Both the position numbers and the translations under genes were made by a program. Positions 44,313 to 52,822 of a stretch of DNA of 64,000 nt are shown one piece after another (position 1 is the first letter of the stretch; every line of letters starts with the position of its first letter). Below the pieces are notes generated by a model that did no database searches, was not told the DNA's origin, and saw only the letters and a program-made list of their open reading frames with translations. Source of the DNA: Salegentibacter salegens (lineage in GTDB: Bacteria > Bacteroidota > Bacteroidia > Flavobacteriales > Flavobacteriaceae); the NCBI RefSeq assembly GCF_900142975.1, contig NZ_LT670848.1, positions 682,001 to 746,000 on the forward strand, read 5' to 3'.

Positions 44313-45576
44313 AAAAAACCCCTCCTTTCTGTGAATAAAAATCAAGTGAGACCGGGGGAACTTCCAACATGCACTGTTGCATGGATTTGAGGTCAATCCT
44401 TAAATAATATCGTGTGGATTCTGTATTTTTATGTCCTAGTACCTCTGAGATAATTGGGAGCACTGTACTTTCTTCCAACATCCTAAATCCAAGACTATGT
44501 CGCAAGGAATGTGGGCCAAACCGTTTACCTTTAGTATTGATGCCAGCCTTTATATATGCCCTTTGGACGATATGGGTCACCACATTGCTTGAACTAAAAT
44601 AACCATATGGTGGCCTTTCTGATAAAAAAATACAGGGTTCTTCGGATTTTGCCCTTCCGTATTTCAAATAATCAATGATCGCATTCCCAACATCGGGCAA
44701 TAAGGGAAGTATTAACTCTTTACCTGTCTTGACTTGTTCTATTTCAATAGTGCTGGTGTCCCAATGCAGGTTTACAAACTTCAACCTGGAAATATCCGAA
44801 GCTCGGAGTCCTAGTCTAGCAGCCAAAAGAATAATGGCATAATTCCGTTTTCCTATTGCACTGGACCGGTCTACTGATACGATCAGTTTTTCTATTTCTT
44901 CTTTGGAATATGTGGAAGGTAATTTAGGTTGACCAATAATCCTGTACTTGGGTATCTTTTTGGAATAGTCGACTCCTAAAAGCTTCTGTTCAAATAAGTA
45001 CTTTAGAAAACCCCGAAGCGTTGAAAGAATAGGAACTATCAAAGTTTTTCCGCAATCAATGGTATTAATATACTGTAGAAGGACAGCTAAATCAATATCT
45101 TTTATTGCATAGATTTTGTTTTTATTACAATATTCTAGAAAAAGAAAAAGACAGCGTTTATAGCAATGCAGGCGGATAGCGGATAACCTTTCTTCTCTGT
45201 GTTTATAATCCAAGAACCCAACTATTGCCCCACCTAAAACCCCGTCAAAAACAAGAGGAGCTTTTTTCGGTGGCAGGTTCGGTACTTTGATCTGGCCGGT
45301 AGCTTGGAATTCGGTGAGTTTTCTCGTACCATTTGCTAGAAATTGTTCCTGTTTGGAAAGCTTACGCCCTTTACGACCTTCAAACTCATAGTAAAGGAAT
45401 TGCTCTTCAACTTTCTGGTCATAATTATGGATTCCGTGGGAGACCATAAATTCCTTCAGTCGTTGCCAACCTCTTCGATAAACACCAACGGTATTTCCAG
45501 AATAGGCGTGTGTGGATTCAAGGTAATTCCCGACTTCGGACATCAATTCATTGAAAGCTCTAATTTGTTCATTCAT
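44305..45576 (-). CDS. RIT tyrosine recombinase, first gene
   Basis: The 423-residue protein has an N-terminal SAM-like domain (YSGNTVGVYRRGWQRLKEFM), a second linker region (AIRLHCYKRCLFLFLEYCNK), and a catalytic domain with the arginine in AARLGLRASDISRL, HSLRHSLGFRML and GHKNTESTRYYLRID (tyrosine in RYYLR). It is the longest of the three, which is typical of the first RIT gene. It is complete. The upstream 140 bases hold the right-end repeats. Confidence 0.9.
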   Translation of the reverse strand: MNEQIRAFNELMSEVGNYLESTHAYSGNTVGVYRRGWQRLKEFMVSHGIHNYDQKVEEQFLYYEFEGRKGRKLSKQEQFLANGTRKLTEFQATGQIKVPNLPPKKAPLVFDGVLGGAIVGFLDYKHREERLSAIRLHCYKRCLFLFLEYCNKNKIYAIKDIDLAVLLQYINTIDCGKTLIVPILSTLRGFLKYLFEQKLLGVDYSKKIPKYRIIGQPKLPSTYSKEEIEKLIVSVDRSSAIGKRNYAIILLAARLGLRASDISRLKFVNLHWDTSTIEIEQVKTGKELILPLLPDVGNAIIDYLKYGRAKSEEPCIFLSERPPYGYFSSSNVVTHIVQRAYIKAGINTKGKRFGPHSLRHSLGFRMLEESTVLPIISEVLGHKNTESTRYYLRIDLKSMQQCMLEVPPVSLDFYSQKGGVFYD

Positions 45577-45652
45577 AATACCATTATCTAGATGTGAATA
45601 ATTCCTCTAAATAAAAGCTTGTCTATTGAATTCTGAACGAGAAAAGAATAAT

Positions 45653-45735
45653 ATTATGTAAAGGAAAACACTTATAATCTGCTGGATTTGAATATTCTAA
45701 AACAATAGCTTTACATAATAATTTACTTTGCATAA
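45653..45735. repeat. Recombinase-site-like repeats, RIT right end
   Basis: TTATGTAAAG at 45654-45663, CTTTACATAA at 45709-45718 and CTTTGCATAA at 45726-45735 mirror the left-end repeats. They lie between the first recombinase gene and the border with radC. Confidence 0.8.
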
Positions 45736-46025
45736 TGGGCTAAAATTATTGATGTTGAAAGTGACTTTAAAATCACAGCAAAAAGAATTCGTACATCCAC
45801 CAGCGTACCTGTGATTCCCCCGGTGGAAACTTCAAAAATTCCTTTCACTTTATTGGAATTGTTTAAAAGCATGACCTTAAAGCATTCCTGTAAGCCAATG
45901 CGGTCTTTATCCCAAGCATCAAATAATAATTCGGCAGCACTTGCAGAAGAAGTAATTTTTGGAGCCTGAGAAACTTTGAAATTTCCCTGATATTTTATCG
46001 ATATTTCGTTAACTTTAGTTTTCAT
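45735..46025 (-). pseudogene. radC: RadC/JAB-domain protein, 5' part
   Basis: It starts MKTKVNEISIKYQGNFKVSQ, then ELLFDAWDKDRIGLQECFK and VDVRILFAVILKSLSTSIIL, the normal start of the mobile-element RadC family, and ends at the RIT border in the ILAH block just before the JAMM motif. The restored seam reads ILAHNHPSGN. Without its catalytic histidines this fragment is inactive. It is followed upstream by ssb on the same strand. Confidence 0.9.
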
Positions 46026-46099
46026 TGTGATCTGATTTTTTAAGTGAATAATGAAAGAGGGCGCAACTTTCGAGAGGAACGCCCTCTTATTTTTTTTGA

Positions 46100-46456
46100 T
46101 TATTCGTTAGTGTCATTTCCATTCCTGCCACCTAGTAACAGGATTTCACTAGCTATAACTTCCGTAACATACCTTTTCTCACCATCGCTGGTTTCATAGG
46201 AGCGGGAAGATAGTTTTCCTTCAATGGCGATTTCTTTGCCTTTCCCGGCATATTTCTCTACAATCTCCGCAGTTTTCCCCCACGCCACAATATTGTGCCA
46301 TTGGGTGTCCTGTACTTTTTCACCTTTTGAATCTTTATAAAATTCATTGGTTGCAATAGAAAAGTTTGCTACTTTTTTACCGCTTTCCAGGTTTTTAATT
46401 TCAGGGGCGTTCCCCACATTTCCGATTAACTGAACTTTGTTTCTGAGTGTACTCAT
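46100..46456 (-). CDS. ssb: Single-stranded DNA-binding protein
   Basis: The ATG at 46456 starts MSTLRNKVQLIGNVGNAPEI. The OB fold continues with KKVANFSIATNEFYKDSKGE, DTQWHNIVAWGKTAEIVEKY and GKEIAIEGKLSSRSY, giving 118 residues. The upstream in-frame ATG at 46498 adds 14 residues that are not part of the family. The tail is very short and lacks the D-D-(D)-I/L-P-F end, so this is a plasmid/ICE-type SSB that protects transferred single strands and not the main cellular SSB. It lies before radC, as is common in mobile elements. Confidence 0.9.
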   Translation of the reverse strand: MSTLRNKVQLIGNVGNAPEIKNLESGKKVANFSIATNEFYKDSKGEKVQDTQWHNIVAWGKTAEIVEKYAGKGKEIAIEGKLSSRSYETSDGEKRYVTEVIASEILLLGGRNGNDTNE

Positions 46457-47242
46457 AATTGAAAAATTTAAATGAATTAATTTGTTTCCTGCTATCACCC
46501 ACAGGTAGGTTGAAAAAATTTACTTATTGTATCCTGAGCGTTTTCCTTTTTTGATTTTTTAACTCTTTTTCCGCTTCAGTTTTATGGATTTGATACGATT
46601 TCATTGTTTCTGATTTAAAATTTACTTCCCGTAGAGCCTTCACTGTTACCTTTTTTGATGCTTATACAGTTTCAGGATTTAGAATTAGGGAGGACTTATA
46701 AAAAGGGAGCGTAGGGACCGGCTTTATGCAGTCTGGACTAACTTCTAAATCATGGTATTTTGCATTACAAAAAAGGTAAAGACAGTGGAGGCAGGGGAGT
46801 GGGTTTAACTTAATATGGGAAGTATTAAAGTAATTTGAAAAGGAAAAAAGAATAATAAATGGAATTCCAAACAAGCGGGCTTAATCCAAAAATTATAAGT
46901 TGTAATGAAGTTTCTCGATTTTATATCGGGTTAGCGAAATGGAAATGTGTAATTTTTGGATTGTGTCCAAGACTTTTTAGAGAAGCTCTTTGCCATGAAT
47001 GAAGCTTTTCGCGGAATGTAGGGGAATGTGCTGACTGGGTAAAAAATAAATCACAAGACTTATTAAAAGTTAAATTAGGTTTATTTTTTAATAAAGCTCT
47101 ATGGAAAATTGCTGAATAACTTTTAAAATTTACATTTAAATTGAATTTTCCGAAAATTTGAAATTAAAAGAGCACAAATGAGAATAAATAAAATTTACGG
47201 ATTAAAAGATTCTTTTTCTGTACCTATTCTGTACCCATCGCA
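46457..47242. other. Non-coding end of the ICE, next to tRNA-Met
   Basis: I see no convincing gene in these 786 bases. One 26-residue frame (46524-46604, minus strand, MKSYQIHKTEAEKELKNQK) might be a remnant. Two direct copies of TTCTGTACC lie 11 bases apart at 47216-47224 and 47227-47235, just before the tRNA terminator, and could be part of the attachment region. The integrase that would have used it is not present in the window. Confidence 0.4.
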
Positions 47243-47275
47243 TAAAAAAAAGGCCTTCAATTTCTTGAAAGCCTT
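47243..47275 (-). terminator. Terminator of the tRNA-Met gene
   Basis: On the minus strand AAGGCTTTCAA - 4 - TTGAAGGCCTT (one mismatch) is followed by a run of T, 11 bases after the tRNA 3' end. This is a classical intrinsic terminator. Confidence 0.8.
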
Positions 47276-47285
47276 ATTCTATTTG

Positions 47286-47359
47286 TAGCGAGAAGGGGGC
47301 ACGATCCCCTGACCTCCGGGTTATGAATCCGACGCTCTAACCAACTGAGCTACCTCGCC
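47286..47359 (-). tRNA. tRNA-Met (CAT anticodon)
   Basis: The minus strand reads GGCGAGGTAGCTCAGTTGG and continues with a normal D arm, an anticodon loop TTCATAA (anticodon CAT), T stem AGGGG/CCCCT and an acceptor stem that closes with two G.T pairs. The D arm has G-G in the loop. No CCA is encoded, as expected. The ICE region begins just downstream of its 3' end, a common integration site. Confidence 0.92.
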
Positions 47360-47365
47360 ATAACT

Positions 47366-47398
47366 CTTGTAAACTGCCTATTGGCCTGACTTTACAAG
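47366..47398 (-). other. Hairpin in the tRNA-Met 5' leader
   Basis: CTTGTAAA and TTTACAAG pair across 17 bases just upstream of the tRNA 5' end. It could be a processing signal. Confidence 0.35.
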
Positions 47399-47425
47399 CA
47401 TTCTTACTAATTGTGAATGCGGGTG

Positions 47426-47456
47426 CAAATATATAAACATTTTGTATTGACACAAA
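47426..47456 (-). promoter_or_regulatory. Promoter of tRNA-Met
   Basis: On the minus strand TTTG - 19 bases - TATATTTG gives an ideal Bacteroidota promoter about 65 bases before the tRNA. Confidence 0.75.
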
Positions 47457-47540
47457 CATTATTTTCTAAAATATTTAATTTGTTTTCTTTTTATCTTTCT
47501 AATTAATATCTATATTGCCCGAAACTAATTAAATCTAAAA

Positions 47541-47930
47541 ATGGAAGATAAGATAAAGTACGAAATGGAATTTCCCATTCAGGCTTCTCCTTCATTGTTA
47601 TACCAATATATTTCAACCCCTTCTGGACTAAGTGAATGGTATGCAGATAATGTAAATTCACGGGGCGAATTGTTTACTTTTATTTGGGAAGGAAGTGAAG
47701 AGAAAGCCAAATTGGTAAGCAAAAAAAGTGATGAGCGCGTAAAATTTAAATGGCTTGATGATGAAGATACTCCATATTTTTTCGAGATAAGAATTCAGGT
47801 AGACGAAATTACCAAAGATGTTTCTATAATGATTACCGATTTTGCCGAAGATGATGATGAAATTGAAGAAGGCAGAATGCTTTGGGAAAATATGATCTCA
47901 AACCTTAAACAGGTGCTTGGATCGGCTTAA
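47541..47930 (+). CDS. START-like (SRPBCC/AHSA1) domain protein
   Basis: The 129 residues form a helix-grip fold: YEMEFPIQASPSLLYQYIST, GLSEWYADNV, FTFIWEGSEEKA, KFKWLDDEDTPYFFEIRI and an acidic stretch at the end. Proteins of this shape bind hydrophobic ligands or act as Hsp90 partners. No ligand is known for this flavobacterial branch. It is a single gene with an intrinsic terminator 25 bases after the stop. It is complete. Confidence 0.8.
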   Translation: MEDKIKYEMEFPIQASPSLLYQYISTPSGLSEWYADNVNSRGELFTFIWEGSEEKAKLVSKKSDERVKFKWLDDEDTPYFFEIRIQVDEITKDVSIMITDFAEDDDEIEEGRMLWENMISNLKQVLGSA

Positions 47931-47955
47931 TAATCCTAAGATAAATATTACCTTT

Positions 47956-47981
47956 GCCCCGTTCTAAAACGGGGCTTTTTT
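47956..47981 (+). terminator. Intrinsic terminator touching the next start codon
   Basis: GCCCCGTT - CTAA - AACGGGGC (8-bp perfect stem) followed by TTTTTT at 47976-47981. The ATG of the next gene starts at the next base (47982). Confidence 0.9.
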
Positions 47982-48827
47982 ATGATAAATTTAAACGGAA
48001 ATTTAGTAGAAGATAACCAGGCATCACTTTCGGTAACCAATCGGGGATTTGCCTATGGAGATTCAGTATTTGAAACCATTCGCGTAATTAGTGGTAAAAT
48101 AATGTTCTGGGAAGATCATTATTTTAGACTAATGGCTTCGATGCGTATTATGCGTATGGAAATTCCGGCAAATTTTTCTCCGGAATTCCTCGAAGAAGAG
48201 ATTTTAGATTTGGTAAAAGAAAACGGCCTGGATACCACTGCAGCCCGTGTAAAATTTTCTGCATATCGAGAAGAAGGCGGCTATTATAGACCTGCAACCC
48301 GTGAAATAGGATTTATAATCACTACAGAAGAACTTGCTGATGCGTTCTATTTGTTGAATGAAAATGATTATGAGGTAGAGCTCTTTAAAGATCATTATGT
48401 TACCAGCGGTTTATTTTCTACAATAAAATCGAATAATCGCGCAATTAATGTGCTTGGAAGTATTTTTGCTTCTGAAAACGGATATGAAAATTGCTTCCTG
48501 ATTAATGAAAAGAAGAATGTGGTTGAAGCCTTAAATGGTAATTTATTCCTTGTAAAAGGCGATAAAATAAAAACACCTCCGCTAACCGATGGTGCTTTAA
48601 ATGGGATAACCCGCAAGAAATTGTTGGAAATAGTTAAAGATTTACCAAATCTTATCCTGGAAGAAACTTCAATTTCTCCATTTGAACTTCAAAAAGCTGA
48701 TGAATTGTTTATTACCAATGTAATTACAGGAATTCAACCGGTAACAAAATATCGTAAAAAGAAGTTTGATAATAAAGTAGCAAAAGACCTGCTTTCAAAA
48801 TTAAACGTGAAAGCTAGACTGGGTTAG
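47982..48827 (+). CDS. Class IV aminotransferase (PabC/IlvE-like)
   Basis: This 281-residue, PLP-dependent enzyme starts MINLNGNLVEDNQ, with NRGFAYGDSVFETIRV, the lysine region STIKSNNRAIN, then VVEALNGNLFLVKG, DGALNGITRKKLLEI and ADELFITNVITGIQPV. This matches fold-type IV enzymes: 4-amino-4-deoxychorismate lyase (folate synthesis) or branched-chain aminotransferases. The short length and single-copy context favour the lyase, but it is not certain. The start codon follows the previous gene's terminator directly, so its message must be leaderless, come through the terminator, or have a shifted start. The end overlaps the YqgE gene (convergent) by 4 bases. Confidence 0.82.
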   Translation: MINLNGNLVEDNQASLSVTNRGFAYGDSVFETIRVISGKIMFWEDHYFRLMASMRIMRMEIPANFSPEFLEEEILDLVKENGLDTTAARVKFSAYREEGGYYRPATREIGFIITTEELADAFYLLNENDYEVELFKDHYVTSGLFSTIKSNNRAINVLGSIFASENGYENCFLINEKKNVVEALNGNLFLVKGDKIKTPPLTDGALNGITRKKLLEIVKDLPNLILEETSISPFELQKADELFITNVITGIQPVTKYRKKKFDNKVAKDLLSKLNVKARLG

Positions 48828-49384
48828 TTGTAGCTGGGATTTTCTGGCGCATTAGACCATAAAATGTATTCTCCGCCAAGTTGCATCATTTTATCTTTCC
48901 AGAAAGAGCGATAAGGGCGCTCTATAATGTCTTTCGCGTTTTCATTTGTAGTAACAATCCAGGCATGGGAGTTTAATTCTTCATCCAGTTGGTTGGCATC
49001 CCAGCCCGAATATCCTAAAAAGAACCGTATCTCTTTCTCACTAATTAAATCCTGATTAATGAGTTCTGTAACCACATCAAAATTACCACCCCAGTAAATG
49101 CCATTGGCAATTTCTACGCTTTGCGGAATAAGATCGGGAATTTTGTGTATAAAGTAAAGATTATCCTGTTCTACCGGGCCGCCGTTGTAGATTTTAAAAT
49201 TTGAAGAAAGTTCGGGAACAAGATCTTTTAAGGTAAAGTCTAATGCTTTATTAAGTATAAAACCCACAGAACCCGCTTCAGTATGATCGGCAAGCAAAAC
49301 AACAGAGCGGTTAAATGCTACATCTCCAATTATAGAAGGTTCTGCTACCAATAGATGGCCTTTGGTTGGTTTTAAAGCAATCAT
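48824..49384 (-). CDS. YqgE/AlgH family protein
   Basis: The 186 residues match DUF179: GHLLVAEPSIIGDVAFNRSV, GSVGFILNKALDF, IYNGGPVEQDNLYFIHK, FLGYSGWDANQLDEEL. The family is widespread in Gram-negative bacteria, and its function is not settled. It precedes HU with 120 bases between, probably as an independent gene. It is complete. Confidence 0.9.
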   Translation of the reverse strand: MIALKPTKGHLLVAEPSIIGDVAFNRSVVLLADHTEAGSVGFILNKALDFTLKDLVPELSSNFKIYNGGPVEQDNLYFIHKIPDLIPQSVEIANGIYWGGNFDVVTELINQDLISEKEIRFFLGYSGWDANQLDEELNSHAWIVTTNENAKDIIERPYRSFWKDKMMQLGGEYILWSNAPENPSYN

Positions 49385-49455
49385 TTTAGCATGTTTTTAT
49401 CTAAGCTACCATTAATTTGAAAAAAAATCAAATTAATACTTATATTATTTTCATT

Positions 49456-49482
49456 AAAAAAGCCCCCCAAATGGGAGGCTTT
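49456..49482 (-). terminator. Terminator of the HU gene
   Basis: On the minus strand AAAGCCTCCC - 4 - GGGGGGCTTT with a T run following; the stem is 10 bp with one G.T pair. Confidence 0.82.
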
Positions 49483-49505
49483 CAATCTTTTACTAATATA
49501 AATTA

Positions 49506-49778
49506 TTAGTTTACAGCTTTTTGTAAATCTGCACCGGCCTTAAATTTAACTACATTTTTAGCAGCAATTTTAATGGTTTTTCCGGTTTGTGGGTTTCTTC
49601 CTTCACGGGCAGCTCTTTTAGAAACTGACCAAGATCCAAATCCTACTAGAGAAACACGATCACCTTTTTTAAGAGACTTTTCTACGTTTTCCAAGAAAGA
49701 TTCTAAGGCTTTTTTTGCAGCTGCTTTTGAGATTCCAGCGTTTTCAGCCATTGCATCAATTAAATCTGTTTTGTTCAT
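49506..49778 (-). CDS. hup: HU family DNA-binding protein
   Basis: This 90-residue nucleoid protein starts [19 protein letters not shown], then [20 protein letters not shown] and the beta arm signature [20 protein letters not shown]. It dimerises and bends DNA without sequence preference. It is a single gene with a consensus promoter (49830-49859) and its own terminator, which fits high constitutive expression. It is complete. Confidence 0.95.
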   Translation of the reverse strand: MNKTDLIDAMAENAGISKAAAKKALESFLENVEKSLKKGDRVSLVGFGSWSVSKRAAREGRNPQTGKTIKIAAKNVVKFKAGADLQKAVN

Positions 49779-49829
49779 AATTTGAATTTTAAATAAATTG
49801 TTGGTTAAACATTCTGTTAAATTGCTTTA

Positions 49830-49859
49830 CAAATTTATATGGAATTCTCGGCCGTGCAA
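49830..49859 (-). promoter_or_regulatory. HU promoter
   Basis: On the minus strand TTG (49857-49859) - 19 bases - TAAATTTG (49830-49837), a consensus Bacteroidota promoter about 50 bases before the start codon. Confidence 0.8.
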
Positions 49860-49963
49860 GTAATATCAAGGGAAATGCAGGATTTTGTTAATAAGTCGGC
49901 CATTTTGTTAATAAACAAGTCAAATTTTAGTTGATTTTTATCCGTTTCAGCAACCATAAGGCC

Positions 49964-50914
49964 TTAGCGGAATTTTGCCCCTTCAGAAAAATTATATCCG
50001 TTTAAAAGTGATTTTACATCCATTTTACGCTTTCCGGGAAGTTGTAATTCTTCAACAATTAAATAACCGCCCTGTGCGGCTACCTTTAGCATTTTATCTT
50101 CAACAATTATACTTCCATTTTCTAAAGAATGACTGGCATTTTCTTTTTTACAGTCATAGATTTTTACTTTTTCTTCTTTTTCCTCGTTAAACAAAATGCA
50201 CCAGGCCGCTGGGTAAGGGTTTAGCCCGCGAATTAGGTTGTGAATTTCATCTAAAGAATCGTTCCAGTTAATCTTTGTGTTTTCCCGATTTAACTTTGGT
50301 GCATCTTTTAATAATTGATCAAATGGCTGTGGGGTAGGGGTGAGATTGCCTTCTTCTATAAGCTCCAGGGTTTCTACTACCACTCCAGACCCTAGTTCCA
50401 TTAGCTTATCGTGCAGGTCGCCTACGCTTTCTTCAGGAGCTATATCAATTTCCTTCTGAAGGATCATCGCCCCGGTATCAATTTTTTCATCTAAGAAAAA
50501 GGTTGAAACGCCTGTTTTTGTTTCATTATTAATAATTGCCCAGTTTATTGGCGCAGCACCGCGATATTGCGGAAGCAGGGAAGCGTGAAGGTTAAAAGTG
50601 CCGAATTTTGGTAAATTCCAAACCACTTTTGGTAACATTCTAAAAGCCACCACTACCTGCACGTTAGGATCAAGGGCTTTTAGTTCTTCAATAAAAGTTT
50701 TATCTTTTAAATTGGTTGGTTGCAAAACATTTAAACCTTTGCTTACCGCGAATTTTTTCACCGGACTTTCCTGTAATTTTCTTCCGCGCCCAGCGGGTTT
50801 ATCGGGTGCGGTAATTACACCAACTACATTATAATTGGCGCCTAAAATACTTTTCAGGCTGGCCACGGCAAAATCTGGCGTGCCCATAAATACTATTCTC
50901 AATGAACTCATCAT
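49964..50914 (-). CDS. fmt: Methionyl-tRNA formyltransferase
   Basis: This 316-residue enzyme formylates initiator Met-tRNA with 10-formyl-THF. The signature is FNLHASLLPQYRGAAPINWA, the N-terminus is RIVFMGTPDFAVASL, and DKPAGRGRKLQESPVK and DTGAMILQKEI are also present. The C-terminal OB-like domain begins around residue 210. Its start overlaps the recQ stop (ATGATGA), so the two genes are co-transcribed. It is complete. Confidence 0.95.
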   Translation of the reverse strand: MMSSLRIVFMGTPDFAVASLKSILGANYNVVGVITAPDKPAGRGRKLQESPVKKFAVSKGLNVLQPTNLKDKTFIEELKALDPNVQVVVAFRMLPKVVWNLPKFGTFNLHASLLPQYRGAAPINWAIINNETKTGVSTFFLDEKIDTGAMILQKEIDIAPEESVGDLHDKLMELGSGVVVETLELIEEGNLTPTPQPFDQLLKDAPKLNRENTKINWNDSLDEIHNLIRGLNPYPAAWCILFNEEKEEKVKIYDCKKENASHSLENGSIIVEDKMLKVAAQGGYLIVEELQLPGKRKMDVKSLLNGYNFSEGAKFR

Positions 50915-52812
50915 TTATTTATTTTGTAAATATTCCCGGTTTTTCGGGAAATTAATTCTTTGTCTATTAATAAGCGTAACACTTCTAAAACCTGTTCTTC
51001 GGGGTAATTTATGGCTTCGGTAAGTTGGCGGGAAGAAGCATCAGAGGTTTTTAAAGTTTTTATTATCTCTCTGTAAATCTCGTTTTTTAATTCCCTGGTT
51101 AAAGGCGCAGCTTGTTTTTGGCAAACAGAACAAATTCCGCAGTTTTCAACTTTTTCTTCCCCAAAATATGCGAGTAATTGCTTGCTTCTGCAAATCTTAT
51201 CGTTTTCGAGATAGGCTAAAACCGAATCAATTTTTTCCTTTTTAGATTTATTATGTTGCTTTATATAAGGTGCCAGCGGAAAAATAACCAAATCATCTTC
51301 TCGTGGAACCAAAAATAATACGGTAGCATCATGTTCAGCAAAAACATATTCCAGTACCTGGTCTTTTTCTAGCTCTTCGAGAAACTTAAGTGCTTTTTTT
51401 TGATCCAGGTTAGATTTCTTGCAAACCGAAGCCAAATCTATGGCTGTTTTATTTTCCAGGATTCCGCCGTAGGTTCGTAAAAGTGCTTTTACAAAACTTT
51501 CGTATTTCTGATTTTGTTCTAAATAATACTGAAGTTGCTTCCCCGAAATTGTAAAATGAATACTGGTTTTTTTATGAAATTCCTTTGAAAGTTTCAGTAC
51601 GCTGCACCTATCTAAAAGCTGAAGCACCTCGTAGGTTTTTGAAAAGGGAAGTTCGTATTGAGCACAAAATTCAGAAAAACTAAAATTGTGTTCGGTTTCT
51701 TCACCTTCGCCATAAGCGATCCTGAAATAGGTATTCAGCTTTTTATAGACCAGTTTTACATCTTCCAGTTGCGGTAAATTCGCCAGAAATTGATTTTTTA
51801 AAACCGGAATATCTCCTTTATTGGTAAGCATCGTAGTGACAGCTTTTTCACCATCTCTCCCGGCACGACCGGCTTCCTGGAAATAACTTTCTAAAGATTC
51901 GGGAAGGTTTAAATGAATTACCTGCCTAACATCTGGCTTGTCTATTCCCATTCCAAACGCCGTGGTAGCCACCATGATGTGATGCTTGTTTTCTAACCAA
52001 TTATTAAGCCTTTTGGTTTTTTCTTTAGGTTGTAATCCACCGTGAAACGCATCGGCTTTATGACCTTTTTTATTTAATAAATCAGCGATTTCCAAACTTG
52101 CTTTTCGGCTTCGCACATAAATGATCGCGGCTTCATTTTTATTATTCAATAATTGATATAGCCGATAATATTTGTCTTCAGCTATTAAAACATTGTAGGC
52201 AATATTAGGCCGATAAAACGAATCTTTTAGAATTTCAATATTTTCTAATTCCAGCTCTTTAGCAATGTCTTTTACCACTGCCGGTGTTGCCGTGGCTGTA
52301 AGTGCAATAAATGGTGTCCCGGGTTTTAAATCTTTTAAGAGCGAAATATTTCGGTAAGCAGGTCTAAAATCGTGGCCCCACTGGGAAATACAGTGTGCTT
52401 CATCTACCGCGATTAGGTTTACATTCATCAATTTAATACGTTCCTGTACCAGATCTTGTTGTAGCCTTTCAGGAGATAAATAGAGGAATTTATAATTTCC
52501 GTAGATGCAATTATCGAGAGCGGCATCAAGATCGCGAAAAGCCATCCCGCCGGTAAGAGCCATTGCTTTGATACCTTTTTGTTGAAGCGCATTTACCTGG
52601 TCTTCCATTAAAGCTACCAATGGGGAGATTACGATACAAATTCCCTCCTGCATTAAGGCCGGAATTTGAAAACATAGTGATTTCCCGCCGCCGGTGGGCA
52701 TTAAGGCCAGCACATTTTTTTGCTTCAGGAGTTTTTCTATTACAGGTTCCTGTAGCGGCCTGAAGGACGAATGTCCCCAGTATTTTTTTAATATGTAGTG
52801 CGCGTTGTGCAA
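50911..52812 (-). CDS. recQ: ATP-dependent DNA helicase RecQ
   Basis: At 633 residues, this is a 3'-5' superfamily 2 helicase in repair and recombination. The motifs are ALMPTGGGKSLCFQIPAL, VDEAHCISQWGHDFRP, FIALTATATPAV, ATTAFGMGIDKPDVR, and QEAGRAGRDGEKAV. A zinc-binding set CRSKQLLAYFGEEKVENCGI then C-S-V-C follows, and the protein ends in a winged helix without a clear HRDC domain. It precedes fmt. It is complete, and it is a RecQ of the short type common in this phylum, possibly not the only one in the genome. Confidence 0.93.
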   Translation of the reverse strand: MHNAHYILKKYWGHSSFRPLQEPVIEKLLKQKNVLALMPTGGGKSLCFQIPALMQEGICIVISPLVALMEDQVNALQQKGIKAMALTGGMAFRDLDAALDNCIYGNYKFLYLSPERLQQDLVQERIKLMNVNLIAVDEAHCISQWGHDFRPAYRNISLLKDLKPGTPFIALTATATPAVVKDIAKELELENIEILKDSFYRPNIAYNVLIAEDKYYRLYQLLNNKNEAAIIYVRSRKASLEIADLLNKKGHKADAFHGGLQPKEKTKRLNNWLENKHHIMVATTAFGMGIDKPDVRQVIHLNLPESLESYFQEAGRAGRDGEKAVTTMLTNKGDIPVLKNQFLANLPQLEDVKLVYKKLNTYFRIAYGEGEETEHNFSFSEFCAQYELPFSKTYEVLQLLDRCSVLKLSKEFHKKTSIHFTISGKQLQYYLEQNQKYESFVKALLRTYGGILENKTAIDLASVCKKSNLDQKKALKFLEELEKDQVLEYVFAEHDATVLFLVPREDDLVIFPLAPYIKQHNKSKKEKIDSVLAYLENDKICRSKQLLAYFGEEKVENCGICSVCQKQAAPLTRELKNEIYREIIKTLKTSDASSRQLTEAINYPEEQVLEVLRLLIDKELISRKTGNIYKINK

Positions 52813-52822
52813 ATAGCCTGGA

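Larger units (their letters stand above)
42220..45734 (-). mobile_element. RIT element (three tyrosine recombinases in a row)
   Basis: This 3515-base element has inverted ends reading CCATTATGTAAAG (left) and, reverse-complemented, CCATTATGCAAAG (right). A 4-bp direct repeat ATGG flanks it (42216-42219 and 45735-45738); removing one copy restores radC. Three overlapping tyrosine recombinase genes fill the element, the definition of a RIT. Both ends carry extra palindromic copies of TTATGTAAAG. Confidence 0.88.

Noticed and set aside
46662..46874. 70-residue hydrophobic frame at the ICE end
   Set aside because: Composition is AT-driven, no start context or homology that I recognise.
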